A DNA stretch of 64,000 bases, taken from assembly GCA_033439265.1 (NCBI GenBank), contig JAVTVX010000031.1, positions 6,185,501 to 6,249,500 on the forward strand. The letters run 5' to 3'. Numbering within the stretch: the stretch's first letter is position 1; each line of letters begins with the position of its first letter. A program made the position numbers and the translations under genes. This document shows positions 12,158 to 24,071 of this stretch, one piece after another. The stretch comes from Dillenia suffruticosa. Lineage: Eukaryota; Streptophyta; Magnoliopsida; Dilleniales; Dilleniaceae. The notes under the pieces are model-generated. The model had not been told where the DNA came from. It was given only the letters and a program-made list of their open reading frames with translations, and made no database searches.

Positions 12158-14281
12158 TGTAATACCAAGAAAAAAAAAGAAAGAAAAAAAAAAGTCAACA
12201 AAACACACTTTTTCTCTCTCTCTTCCCTCTCCCCCACTTTCCCAATTTCTTACTCACTCGAAACCCATTTTCCCCTTCCTCTCTCACTCCCATTTCATCT
12301 TCTCTCCCTCCCTTGGCTCCCCTATTTCCTCTTCCTCTCTGTTTCTCTCATTCTCTCTCACTCTCTATTTCTCTCTTGAATCTCCATCTCTCTGTTTCTC
12401 CCGATTCTCTTTCGAATCTCCGCCATTCTCTCCGCCTCCGACCATCGGCGCAACCGCTTCCCCCTCTGTTTTCTCTCTTCTGCGTGTGAATAAAGCACTC
12501 ATCCTCTCTGCGTGCGATAGCTCACAGGGGTCTCACTCTCTCTCGCTCGTTTGCATACTGCTCTCTCTGCCGAGAGCCCATATGCAACCTTCGCAGAAGA
12601 TTCAAGCCAACAGCAGCAGTAAGCCTTCGAAAACCCTAAACACCGCATAGGTAAGGATAACAGTTCTGAGTAAATACTTCAGGATTTTTGAGTGTTCTTA
12701 GTAGCTAGATTTAATTGCTGACGTTTGTTTCAAATTGGAAACGTTACAGGTTTTGGACTGAAATGAATGGTGTAGGAAGCTAGGTCCGTGAAATGCGAGA
12801 AACCCTAGGTGAGGGAATTTCTATGTGCCTTCAATAATAGATCAAATGTAGGCTGTTTAAGATGAGAGAATGTGTTAGGATTTATGATTTGTATCGAAAT
12901 GTTACCCAAAATTAAGGTTTGTTGTGATTAATTGATGTTGCCTATTTTGTTGAGAATGAAAATTTAAGGGAAATTGGAATGTAAAATAGTATGCGAAGTA
13001 AATGATGATAAATTGGTAAAATGAGCACAAGAGCAAGAAAACGTTAGAAATTGGGGTTTAAATAAAATTAGGAAAGTTTATGAACCCTTGAATTTGGAGG
13101 AGAAATGACTTGATAATTGTTATTGTTGTTTTAGGACAATCCACTAGAGCTTGAAAGGCGATTTCTCCAATATTGATAGGGTGTAGGGAGTGGATATCCT
13201 CCCTAGAGGTGAATGGATGCTCCGTTGTGTTATAGATAAACAAATGAGTTTAAAATTGTTTTATGAATGATTTTGTAAGATTTTTCATGTTTTATATCAA
13301 TTGTTTTGTGATCGTGGGATGTCCGGACTCGATTGTGAAGCATGAATGCATCCATTGTATTTATAAATGCATGTGTGTCATATGTGATTTGATGTTGTTC
13401 TATAAATTACTATGACATGAAATTGATGATTGTTTGCTCTATAAATTACTATGACATGAAATGTTGTTTGACATATACTTTGACACTTCCACATTCACCT
13501 CTTATTTATCACACAATTATACCATTGCACTTCACTCACTGAGTATTTCCCAATACTCACCCCTCCCTTTAACATTTTTCAGAGAAAGTTTAGATCTGCT
13601 GCAGAAATTGGAGCTGGGGAAGATTTATTCCGCTGACTTGTGTAGATACATAAACATGCAAGTTCATTTTGGTTAATTTTGAAGTCCATGGAATGAAAGA
13701 CTTGTATAAATCTTTTGGTATGGATTAAATTAATACTTGTTTCATTTATGAGAGCAAGTATTGATGGAATCCTTACATGATTTGTACGGAACTTGTTCAT
13801 TTTCTTTTAAACTCTCATATGAGACATTTGGATTGAAATTCTGAGTTTCGATACTTTCTTTTGGAGTTGTGAAGTTCAGTACATCTCATACTGCTTGGAT
13901 TTTACTGACGCTAGCTCGTTTTTTCATGCGAGTGTTAGTAAAATCCTGTGATTATGATTTGAGATTTCTTTGTTTTAAATATTTTAATTGTGTTGAGAAT
14001 TCTGTAATGGCTGGGATTGCCAATTTTTGTATGTATGCATTTACAGGAACCCCCGCCCCATTTGCGTGTCGATGCATGCTTGTGTGTACAGGGATGGACC
14101 GAATGGATCCTTTATATGTGTATTGTCATATGATTTTTTCAATTTCTGATGGAGTGTGTATTGGATGAGTTTTGAACTGATTTGTAGCCTTGCGGAGTCC
14201 CGGTATAAGGGGAGGTTTTGCCCGTGTACCGAGACAACGCGGCGGCTGTTGCGTGATCGATCCGAGGATCGGGGCATGACA
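12158..14281 (+). repeat. 3' LTR of the chromovirus
   Basis: A direct repeat of 4492-6998, shorter overall, beginning after the purine-rich tract and ending TGACA against the CAAGA target duplication. Its right edge is 86 bp from the stop codon of the minus-strand thaumatin-like gene, so gene transcripts may terminate in or near this LTR. Confidence 0.9.
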
Positions 14282-14367
14282 CAAGATTTGTGTACCAGCA
14301 AAATTCAATTATTTGTACAAGTACTAGCAAATTTCAACTTATTACTGATTTACTTTCATTTTCACAA

Positions 14368-15124
14368 TCACGGGCAAAATGTAACAACATAGTTGCCCCC
14401 AGAGGGGCAAGTAAATGTACTAGTCTTATCATCATAAGCATAACTATAAGCCTGTGGGCATTGTGTCTTAAACATTTTGGAATACTGCATCGGCGGGCAT
14501 GTCTCAGGCGTGCTATGGTCGCCTGAACAACAATATTGTGGATCACCAAAAGCCAAGCACGCACTCTTGCAAGCTATGACACTCCCATCAGCCCCCTTCA
14601 CAGCCAATTCAGGTGGGCATGCAGCGTTAACATCTGCCGGACAACTAGTCACAGTGCATCCCCCATCTAGTAAAAATCATCAAACAGAAAGTCATAAGAA
14701 ATATTTTATAAGTTATTAAAACATATGTGCGTGTGTATTGTATTACCAGATGCTGTCATGGAGATGGGCACATTGAAGCCATCAACTAGGCTAATGTCAT
14801 AGAAATCCTGACCGCCATGTCCATTGAGTGTAATTTCCATTAGTGTCGCAGGTGGGATTGCGCCCACGCCATTACATGGGATTTGGCCTGAGGCACAGTC
14901 CGCTGTCGCTGTGGCACATGTGAACTTGCCACTGTCGTCAGTTGAGCAGCCAGTCCGGCCCCAAAGGCGGCCTGACCATGAGGCTTGGACGTCAAGGGTT
15001 TGGATTCCTTGGGATGCCAACTCGAAACCAGTGTGGTCGAGAGCCGGACCACTGCTTGTAAGGGTTCCGGGCCAGACTGTATAGGGGCAGTTATTTTTGA
15101 CTGTGAATGTGACCGCATATATTC
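14368..15124 (-). CDS. thaumatin-like gene, exons 2 and 3
   Basis: Exon 2 (15124-14747) begins after a TTTTGGCAG acceptor and ends GCATCTG before GTAATAC. Exon 3 (14666-14368) begins after TTTACTAG and ends at TGA. The 80-bp intron between them interrupts an Asp codon just before GGCTVTSC. All 16 cysteines fall in these two exons. Beyond the stop there are only 86 bases of ordinary sequence, with an AATAAG-like word near 14335, before the chromovirus begins. Confidence 0.93.
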
Positions 15125-18100
15125 CTGCCAAAACAACAACCGTGTTTGTTTACTAACTGTTGGAATTTAATTGATTCGATTCACATGCAGCGGAAGCATT
15201 CGAACAATTTTCGTAAAAACAAATATAGATCGGATATAGGGTATAAATATCTCGAATGTGTAGAGGCTCCAAAAGATCAATCGAACGTCCCTCGATCCGA
15301 TTTCGCGGTCGGGATGGTGATCACAAGGTTGGTTGAATCACCACCACAGTGTCACAACGCCGCAACCCTCAATCCGGTGATTTTAGCGACGGGGAAATTT
15401 TCCTTCACGAAAATTTCTCATTCCCTCATTCTATATTTTTCTCTCTTCAGGAAGAACATCAAGAACAACATTCTGTTTTTGTTTTGTATTTTTGTTACAT
15501 TCAATAGGTTACTTGGGGAGAGGTTATTAAATCAAAATGGGAGTTATGGGAAGTTATCCCATAACCCCTCAAATGCCCCACGATGGGCAATATTAAAACC
15601 AATATCTCCCACTTGCACACGAGGGCATTTTACTTCCGTCGTAAGATCACAACTCATGCGATCTTTCTTATCACCCTGCTGGACTTTCATACAGGATTGG
15701 GTGTCGTGCGACCGGCGAGTACACCTGCAAGTAAAGACCTCTCGATACACCTGTTAGGATGATCGAGAAGCCATCGTTAGTATCTAAAATAACTCGCTGC
15801 ACCCCAGATCCAAGACTAATTACATCCATCGAACTACTTTCCTCAACGAAAGTAATCCCCAATAAATGCTCGACTATGTATCCACTATTATGCTTACATC
15901 CCAACATGGATAGACATAATAGGCTAGCCGGTGAATACAATACAATGATGTAATGTCAATTGGTCTTCCTTTTCCCAAACTCGAATCTATTAGCCTCAAT
16001 TCAGCTGCTTTCCTAGACCTGTCCCTCAGACCTTAATTTATCTTCCGAGCCATCGGTAAACAGACTAAAGTAGCATCACTGAGTCAAGACTTCTAGAAAC
16101 AGCCGAAAGTGATAAGGGTACAAGAGATCACACTCAATGGATCTCGGATCTCATACAGTGGGAACGGGGATCTAAAGAATATCAATGTCTCAAAATGATG
16201 TTCCCACTATCCCTGGCCGTCATATCACACACGGTATGAAACGCGTGCCATAGTGTTATTCCCCCATCTCTCAAAGGGCATATGTCAGATTTCTCTCACA
16301 CTGTACAGGTATGGGACTCAGTCTACACATAACACTTTACCCAGAGATCTCAGAGAGAGCATCTCAGAGACAATATCACAAATCGCAGGTGATATCTGAG
16401 ATCTCAAACCTGGCTGCTTACAGGCAACATGGATGTGGGTATTTCCATGTCGGTCATATCGCATATGACCTCATCCTGAACACATATCAGGGCGACTTAT
16501 GTTCTAGTAGGGCCACTCTCAAAGCCTCTTACGACTAAAATCCGTCTCATCTCCGCTCACTCAGAGTCGAAGGTGGTCACTCGTGTGAGAGAGTCGACCA
16601 CGCCTGCCTAACATATCATTTATCACAACAAATCAGAAAATATATGACAATAAAATAGTGCTATAAGTAAGTGACTCTTTCATGCACTCATGTCATATAT
16701 ATATATAACGCAATAAGCATCAGCACAAAGTGAGAAATGTTAATATACATATAAACCCTACGATTCCTATATCTCATACAGGAATCTCTCATAATGGGTT
16801 TATTGAAAGGATCAGCCAACACGCTGTATAGTAATGTATTTAATTTGTCACTTCACCCTTCTCGGTGATGTATCTCATAACGTAGTATTAAGTATCAATG
16901 TGTTTAGACTTACTGATACTTAGGGTCTCAAGTGTTATCAAGGGCGGCCTGATTTTCTCAATAAATCATCACTGGCCTCCTACTGTTTGCCACAATCCGT
17001 AAGTGATCCAGAAATTTCTGGAGCCAAACACTCTCCTGAACAGCAACTGAGTGTACCACAAGCTCAGCCTCTATCGTAGATAGAGATATGTAGGTTTGCT
17101 TCTTGCTACTCCAAGACAGCAAAACCTGACATGGATTTGCATACATTCAGATCACCAACTCAGTTGGTATCTGAATACCCAACAACACAAGATGCAAATC
17201 ACTTCCTTCTTAACATAAGGAGAGGTCCGCAGTTCTCTCGAGATATCTCAGAATCCTTTCACTGCTCTCCAGTGATCCCTTCTAGGATTCGATCAATACC
17301 TAATTACCATACTGACTGCTAAGCAAATGTTTGATCGTGTACGCAACACTGCGTATATCAAGGTACCCAATGACTGGTACAAGGATTTCTATTTCCCTTC
17401 ACTGAGTCTTAAGGCTTATGTCAAGAATTAGCGTTTAACCTTTTAGCAATAAGAGTATCTTTAGGGTCGTAGTTGATCTTCTCGAAGCGCTCAAAAAACA
17501 GTTCTTGATGTTGAACTCCTGTGAATGAGTTAATACCTGTTTTGAGCGATTCCTCTGGATCTTAACTTCGACGAAGAACTGAGACTCACCCATGTCCTTC
17601 ACATCAAGACTCGACAATGTCCACGTCATCGCGGTCATGAGATACTCTCTGTTGTTCCCAATCAACAGAATGTCATCCACATAAAGACATGATCACAAGA
17701 ACGTAAATGGTATGCGCGATGATCCTCCTCGATCATCACTAAAACGTGAGATATCACCTTCTCATAAAATCTCAAGTGCTATGCCTGGATTGATGATTAA
17801 GGTCGCATGTCGACTTCCGAAGTCAATGGACCTTATCATTCTGATCTATAGGAATAAAGCCAGATGTTCTTTATAGATCTTCTCATCCAAAACTCCCACT
17901 CAGGAGAACAGTCTCAACGTTCATCTGGTCTACTCTAGATTTATATCATGTCCACGACAATCGCTAAAAGTAAATGGATCGAGATAATCTCGCCCTTAGT
18001 CTGAGTAACCCATGATTATCAGATAGGCCTTATACCTCAACACCGATCCATCGACCTTTTTTCTGATATTGAGAACCCACATGTTCTCAACAGCCCTACT

Positions 18101-21100
18101 ACCCTCAGGCAAATTAATTAGATCCTAGATCTCATTGATTCTCATCAACTCCTTTTATCCATGGCCTTTAATTAATGGCTCTTCACAGAACCCCTAAGAA
18201 CCTCTTGGACAGTTAAAAGATTTCTCGTAATCCTCAAGAGTCACACTGAGAGCCTCTCCCTCAATCGGGAAGCGACGGTTAGGTACGCGTCCTCGACTAC
18301 TCTTAAGAGGAGGGGAAACCTTTTTAACCTCTAGATGAATCGCTCCCACTCGGACCTAGATCCATAATGGATTCTTGAGTCCTGCCACTGGGATTAGCCA
18401 ACCACTAGGCTTATCCATCTCATAGAAGGTAAAGTCCCAATTGCTTTCATAGCTCATAGAGTTTAGGGTGTCATCTGTATATTCATTAGATACAATCCCC
18501 TGGTGTGTTCTGAGTATCTCATAGAAATACATCCTTTTTCTCGCAGGCCTAACTCACCGTGTAAATGCGAAAAATAGTGAACATACGCGACACAACCCCA
18601 TAATCTCAAATGGCTAAGGTCAAGACTGCCTCCTTGTCCAAAGCTCATATGGAGTACTGACCGCGGACTTTTATAGAACACGATTGAGGACGTAGGCTGC
18701 AACCAATAACATATTTCCCCAATGGGAAACGAGTCAATTGGCTTGCGTCATCATCGACCTCACCGTCTCAAACAAAGTCATATTCCTCTCTCACAGCTAC
18801 TCTACTCCACTGAGTAGCAAGGAATAGTCAGTTTCTCGCAATGCCCTTTTTAAAAGAAAGTTCTTCAGACAAATACTCGCGCTCTCGTTCGGTTATGAGA
18901 GTCTCCACGTTCAAGTCTTATTGATTCTCAATTTCGTTAGTAAACCTCCTAAAGCATCTCAATGTCTCAGACTTGTACGAGATCGGATCAACGTAACCAA
19001 AACGCATGTAATTGTCTGTGAACGTATTAGAGTACCCAACACCATCTCAGGTTCTCACGTTCATAAGACCATAGATGTCAGAATGATCCGACTGCAATAG
19101 AGTCCCAGCCTTGATTGCATTGTCGAATGGTTTTCTTATAAGTTTGTCATTCAAGCAAGACTGGTTAGCGGGCCTTACAGACCACTCACTGCTAACCGGT
19201 TTATCCTCTCTCACACTAAGAGGATAACAAGAAATACCATTGAAAGTAATCACTTCGAGTGCATATAGTCCCTCACGGACCAATATAAAACCAATCAAAG
19301 TATTGTCGTAATAAATTGAAAATTATAAAATCTCCAAATTAATAGAGCATATCCTAAACTGAAATCAAGTTCCGTCGAATATCCAGAACGCAAATGACGT
19401 ACAGAGTTTAGCAACTTTGCAACTCCAAGTTGCAAGTGCTAATTCCTCTGATGTCGACAAACGCTCCGTTTCAGTATGTAAATCCTCCTTCTCGAGGACT
19501 CATTGAGCGGAACTACATAAGCGCGCTCCTATCTCGAGCTACGTAGTCGGTTGCTCCCGTGTTCATAATCCACGAAGGAGAGAAAACAGAGAGTTATTCA
19601 AACTATGTAAAGAAGAAAGAGTTAATTTTCACTCGTCGCACTCACGAGCGAAATGACCAAATCTATTATAGGTAACACTATACCTTGGTCAAATTCAACT
19701 CTTTCTCACTGCGCATTAATATCATCGGTTTTCTCGGTTGTTTTCTTCTTACCTAAATCTCGAGTCCCACAGGAGTCCTTGCTCGACTCCTCTGCATAAG
19801 CATGACCCGAGTATGGCCTACTCGCCTCTAGGTACTCCCACTCGAGTCCACTGTGCCTAATCACATTAGTGAAAGTACGAATACTTTCATCGTATGTGAA
19901 ATAGACTTTCATGATTTCTCATGAATCAGGTAAAGAACTGGATCGCATCCAGCACAAGAAAACATATCCGAAATGGGCTCGGTCACATTCCCCAACTCTA
20001 CGACCATACTCGACATTTTTATCGAATGTTACATCATCGTATGATCAATCCTTTTGTTATAAGTTATTACACTTATAAGTCAGTATCCTTATCTCAGGAT
20101 CTGTAAGAGCACCACAATACTCTTTATAGGGTGAACCTAACCGATAAAACTATAGGATATTGCTTATAAACTGAGATCATATCATCACGCATGCTACTCA
20201 AGAGAATTGCCCAAACTCGGCCATTATTCCTCTTCCATGCACGTGATGTCCCCTAATCTCGTCTGTCTGAGGTGTGGTACCTTCCCCAAAGTCCACTATC
20301 TCATGCCTCAGGATTTTAATTAGATATTACTCCTCGAGGATAAATTGAATCTACTGGTGAAAATCAAGTAATTATCACCATTCAATTTTATCTTCCTTGC
20401 AAAGATCTAATACGACAATTTTAAAAGCAGTCAAATAGATATTCGTGACTTGTGATACTTATTTTCACATTTTGTGCACTCTTCGAATCAACATGACCCA
20501 AATAATTCGAATACAAATCCCAAAACGAGCGTATGAATCAACAGACACCATACACCACAATCCGGGATTGCATCTTACCATTCGGATTAGGATTCCGTAC
20601 ACAAAAACCCACAAAAAATCACTCTTATGGAAGTAGGAACCTCAAAAAATTGAAAAATTTCAATTCTTGACGACCGAACTTGCCGCCGGGAGTTTCCACG
20701 CGCCGCCACGCGCCGCCACGAGCCGCCACGCGCCGCCATGCGCCGCCAGCACGCGCCAGACTCGCGGCGCGCCTCACACGCGCTGCCACGCGCCTGGCGC
20801 GGCTCAGCTCACGCGCGCCCAGTCGCGGCGCGCGTTACACGCGCTTCCACGCGCCAAGAGTGGCTTGGCTCACGCGCGCCCAGTCTCGCCGCCAGGCTCA
20901 CGCGCCGAGCCGTGTCGAGCCGGGTCTGGACCGGGGTCGGTCAACGGGTCATGGTTTGACCCGACCGCCCGGTCAACGGGTCGAGATCTGACCCGAAAAC
21001 CCCGTTCACGCTCCTCTTTAGCGCGTGAAGAACACGCGCCATCTCCAAGGCGCCAGACGCGCCTTACGGCTCGTGCGCTGCACGCGCCCAGGTCGGACCT

Positions 21101-22221
21101 CTTCGTCTTCACCCGAAAATTTCTGTGTCCGGGTCTTTCGACCCGGTATCCAAAAAACACATTTTTGGGATCTATTTTCGCCGGATTTTTTATGAAATCT
21201 CTTATTCCATTTATTCCAAATATCCTTAACTCGATTTTTGGAATAATCGAGCCCTAATCTCGACGTATTTTGGATTCAAAATTTTGGCCCTCCGCGGCCA
21301 ATTTTGAAACCTCAATTTCCGGCCACAATAATACTCAATATATATATCAAATTGAAGAGCATGAATCGAGGAATACAGATCTATAATTTTCATGCATTGA
21401 TTTGCCCTAAAACTCGACAAATCTGGGGTTGAGTGGTTCGGTCACTATTCACGGCCGAAACTTTCAACCGGAATTTTCTTCGCCTGATCGTGCTCAGAAA
21501 ATTATGAAAAAATTGTTTTCGTGTTCTACAGATCATGGGTAACACAGTGGTGTTTTCAGATTCACGAAACTCATCCGTGATCCGAACCCCAAATTTTATA
21601 CCCGAAAAATTAAATCCGAAAAAATTATTTTTCCTAATCCAACGTATGCTCTGAAACCAATGATGGAATTTAATTGATTCGATTCACATGCAGCGGAAGC
21701 ATTCGAACAATTTTCGGAAAAACAAATATAGATCGGATATAGGGTATAAATACCTCGAATGTGTAGAGGCTCCAAAAGATCAATCGAACGTCCCTCGATC
21801 CGATTTCGCGGTCGGGATGGTGATCACAAGGTTAGTTGAATCACCACCACAGTGTCACAACGCCGCAACCCTCAATCCGGTGATTTTAGCGACGGGAAAA
21901 TTTTCCTTCACGAAAATTTCTCATTCCCTCATTCTATATTTTTCTCTCTTCAGCAAGAACATCAAGAACAACATTCTGTTTTTGTTTTGTATTTTTGTTA
22001 CATTCAATAGGTTACTTGGGGAGAGGTTATTAAATCAAAATGGGAGTTATGGGAAGTTATCCCATAACCCCTCAAATGCCCCACGATGGGCAATATTAAA
22101 ACCAATACTAACTAAATTTAAGTTTTAATATTTTTGTGAAGTAAAAATTATAACAAGAAATAAAATTACCATGCACGAAGAGAAAACTCAATGTGAGGAC
22201 AATTAGTGCCTGAGCTTCCAT
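14368..22221 (-). CDS. thaumatin-like protein (PR-5 family), three exons, intact
   Basis: A secreted pathogenesis-related protein of the thaumatin family; members bind or hydrolyse beta-glucans or permeabilise fungal membranes. Exons read on the minus strand are 22221-22170, 15124-14747 and 14666-14368, joined at GT-AG sites in phase 1, totalling 729 nt or 242 residues. Exon 1 encodes a hydrophobic signal peptide ([18 protein letters not shown]). The mature part starts near [11 protein letters not shown] and contains the family segments GRLWGRTGC and [11 protein letters not shown], with a C-terminal TFCP. I count 16 cysteines, the canonical number for the large eight-disulphide class. Acidic residues of the usual cleft are present ([20 protein letters not shown]). 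Intron 1 is 7,045 bp because copia A lies in it; without the element it would be about 90 bp. Which substrate it acts on cannot be told. Confidence 0.93.
15158..15604 (-). repeat. 3' LTR of copia A
   Basis: A near-identical partner of 21661-22107, with termini TGTTGG and CCAATA. The purine-rich tract, read here as ctcccacttgcacacgagg, adjoins it on the inner side (15605-15625). Confidence 0.92.
16950..20110 (-). pseudogene. gag-pol remains of copia A
   Basis: Recognisable pieces on the minus strand are RNase H with [18 protein letters not shown] (near 17120-17050), reverse transcriptase with DDILLIGNN (near 17675), and integrase-core and GAG-pre-integrase segments (about 18460-19300, including [11 protein letters not shown]). 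Gag-like sequence lies around 19700-19915. The pieces are in many frames and the region is thoroughly broken. Sequence similarity to copia B and C is clear at the SDI(C/Y)GLM motif. Confidence 0.8.
20660..21140. other. GC-rich leader block of copia A
   Basis: The segment between the 5' LTR and gag is strongly GC-rich amid AT-rich DNA, with repeated cgccgccacgcg and cacgcgcgcccag words. The long overlapping frames here on both strands are low-complexity by-products. In LTR retrotransposons this position is the untranslated leader that holds packaging and dimerisation signals. Copia B and C have milder GC enrichment at the same place. Confidence 0.6.
21661..22107 (-). repeat. 5' LTR of copia A
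   Basis: A near-identical partner of 15158-15604. The inner flank (ctctgaaaccaa, ending 21660) is the complement of a Met-tRNA-type primer-binding site. If its promoter is active it would transcribe toward exon 2 of the thaumatin-like gene. Confidence 0.92.
22170..22221 (-). CDS. thaumatin-like gene, exon 1 (signal peptide)
   Basis: Seventeen codons plus one base, ending CAT-G before a GTAATT donor. It encodes the leader [17 protein letters not shown]. The ATG is the first downstream of the TATA-like box, which lies about 50 bp upstream. It is separated from exon 2 by the copia A insertion. Confidence 0.88.
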
Positions 22222-22380
22222 TGTTCTCCTGTAAATGTGTGCTTTGTTGGGCCTGAGTGTGACCTCTACTTATACTGTGATGAAGCCATCTAACATGGAG
22301 AATTAAATTTGAATTTGGTCAAATCTCAATTAACATGGAAAATTAAATTTGAATTTGATCAAATCTCAATAGTATAAGCA
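22222..22380 (-). promoter_or_regulatory. promoter of the thaumatin-like gene
   Basis: Reading upstream on the minus strand, TATAAGTA (22275-22268) lies about 50 bp before the ATG, a plausible TATA box giving a 5' leader of some 20-25 bases. A 40-bp unit is present twice in tandem (22291-22330 and 22331-22370) with two differences. The proximal copy contains TTGACC (22322-22317), a W-box recognised by WRKY factors in many PR genes; the distal copy has TTGATC there instead. Use of these sites is inferred from sequence alone. Confidence 0.6.
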
Positions 22381-24071
22381 CAGAATATCCTCGCTGATTT
22401 TGGAGTTGGCTTGTCACTCTGAATTATGCAAAGAGTTTTGGCTACCTATTTTAATCTGATTAAATCTTTAAATTTTATTGGATAATAATCGACAAGATTT
22501 GCTGTTGGTTAATGAACCAAATGGAATTTGTGAAGTGCTCTTGATTCCAAATCTGGAAACAATTATTTCTAAGGATTTGGATTTGAACATGATCTTGAAG
22601 AGAAACAAAAAGTTTGATGTGATTTTAAATACATCATTCAGATCTTAAACTCACAACCCAAAGTTAGTCACATGTAATTTACCTTAAAAGTAGCAATCAA
22701 AATTTTACGACTACCCCAAAGAAAAAGGAAAAATAAAACAATGACGATGAAATTTATAATTGTAGATGTCACTACTTTTACAATTTGTAGATGTCACAAT
22801 GAGTGTGAGGTAAAAATGAAATTTTACAATTCCAGTTATTTTATAATTTTAATAATTTTTATAGAGAAATTTGAATTTTTTTATTTGTAAAATATTATAT
22901 TTTCTCTTATATTAATTATAGAATAGTTTAAGTAAAGTAAGATAAAATAAAGATAAATTGAACAAAATCAATGTAACTTTAGATTTCCAAATAAGGGAAA
23001 ATACTAATTTTTGTGGTGACAAGGAAAAAAATCTGAATTTTAGAGTATGAGGTGATGCTAATTTTTTTTTTTTAATGTCACTAAAAACTGTTATCTTTTT
23101 TTATCCTTTTTACAGGATATATTTTCTCAAAACAATCATACTGAGGGATAGTTTTAAAATTATTATTCTGGATAATCGTTTTTAGTCATGGGTGGTAAAA
23201 AGAAAAACACCATCCGAGATTTACCCGGCAAAATACATCCCACAAAACTTTTTTTTTTTTGGTTTTTTTCACCGGTATCCAAGATTTATTCAATTAATCC
23301 AGATCTAGTACTGTGGGACTCATTTTTTAGATTGGCTCTCCTAAATTTTTTTTACCATTCATAGGACTCAAAATCAAGATTTCTGATTAAAAAGATAAAA
23401 TGATCGATCACTCAATCCACTTTATGTATATGCTCAAATTTCTGTAAATTTGAGTATGGGTCTGGGTCGGATAGCTATTTTGGATACAAGACCTCATTTT
23501 GTATCGTCGTAAAAGCAGGGTCCAAAATTGTAACCCTGCATTTGACTTACATTTTCCCTGTTAGCCGGTCAAATTTTAATTGGGCTCGGGCCCACACTCA
23601 TAGGTCCGGCAAATATTCTCGTTCTTTCTTTTGTTATACAACATTTTTAATCTGAAATTATCAAATTAAAAAAAAGATTTTTATTATTATGTTATCCCCT
23701 TAAGAACATTCTTATTCTAACCGTATTGAAACCATATAACTGAAATAGGTTTTCGAGAAAACATTCGAATTGTCTTCCTTAAACTCGATTCTTAAACCTA
23801 CACACCAACTCCTCACCTACATTGTTATGGAAGATATTGCTGGCCAAACCTCCAAATTCAAAGGCTCTCTCTCTCTCTCGTGCAATTGCCGTGTTTATTT
23901 TTTATTCTAGAACTGACATCCTTTGCTTCGACGGTTTTACTTATCTAATCGTAGTGCGGTAGATTGATGATCATTACTTCCAACACAAACTAATACTTAC
24001 ATTCAAATTTGCAAACTTGATTTTGATTGTTTCTAAGTACCAGTAAAATTAGGTCCAAATCCATAATGCCC
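22381..24071. other. AT-rich upstream region of the thaumatin-like gene
   Basis: No further gene is recognisable. A CT microsatellite lies at about 23864-23879 and poly-T tracts occur near 23060 and 23250. A short plus-strand frame starting ATGGAAGATATTGC near 23828 runs through the CT repeat and has no supporting features. The last bases (24051-24067) carry aggtccaaatccataat, also found at 4451. Confidence 0.4.

Larger units (their letters stand above)
4492..14281 (+). mobile_element. Ty3/gypsy LTR retrotransposon, chromovirus of Tekay/Del type (fossil)
   Basis: Long direct repeats bound the element, each beginning TGTAATACC and ending TGACA, and the host sequence CAAGA is duplicated perfectly on both sides (4487-4491 and 14282-14286). 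A primer-binding site matching initiator Met-tRNA (tggtatcagagcc) follows the left LTR, and a purine-rich tract (tttttagggggttaag) precedes the right one. The domain order gag, protease, reverse transcriptase, RNase H, integrase, chromodomain is that of Ty3/gypsy chromoviruses. The very long LTRs suit the Tekay/Del clade. The coding region is broken by several interruptions. The LTRs differ by several percent, suggesting insertion perhaps one to three million years ago under usual plant rates. It lies beside the 3' end of the thaumatin-like gene. Confidence 0.93.
15158..22107 (-). mobile_element. Ty1/copia LTR retrotransposon, copia A, inside an intron (fossil)
   Basis: Two 447-bp direct repeats bound the element, with a perfect 5-bp target duplication CTAAC (15153-15157 and 22108-22112). 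It reads right to left: a primer-binding-like sequence adjoins the right LTR and the purine tract adjoins the left one. The order integrase, reverse transcriptase, RNase H is that of Ty1/copia. The coding part is heavily broken, with more than ten interruptions. By eye the LTRs show about six differences, so the insertion is recent, of the order of half a million years at 1.3e-8 per site per year. It sits in intron 1 of the thaumatin-like gene in the same orientation. Confidence 0.93.

Noticed and set aside
12096-12650. 184-codon Ser/Pro-rich frame
   Set aside because: It lies across the start of the chromovirus 3' LTR, and its composition comes from the CT-rich tract shared with the 5' LTR.
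20667-21257. 196-codon frame in copia A
   Set aside because: Low-complexity GC-rich leader sequence between LTR and gag, open in several frames.
23828-23915. Small plus-strand gene beginning MEDIAGQTSK
   Set aside because: It runs straight into a CT microsatellite and stops, with no supporting splice or promoter signals.
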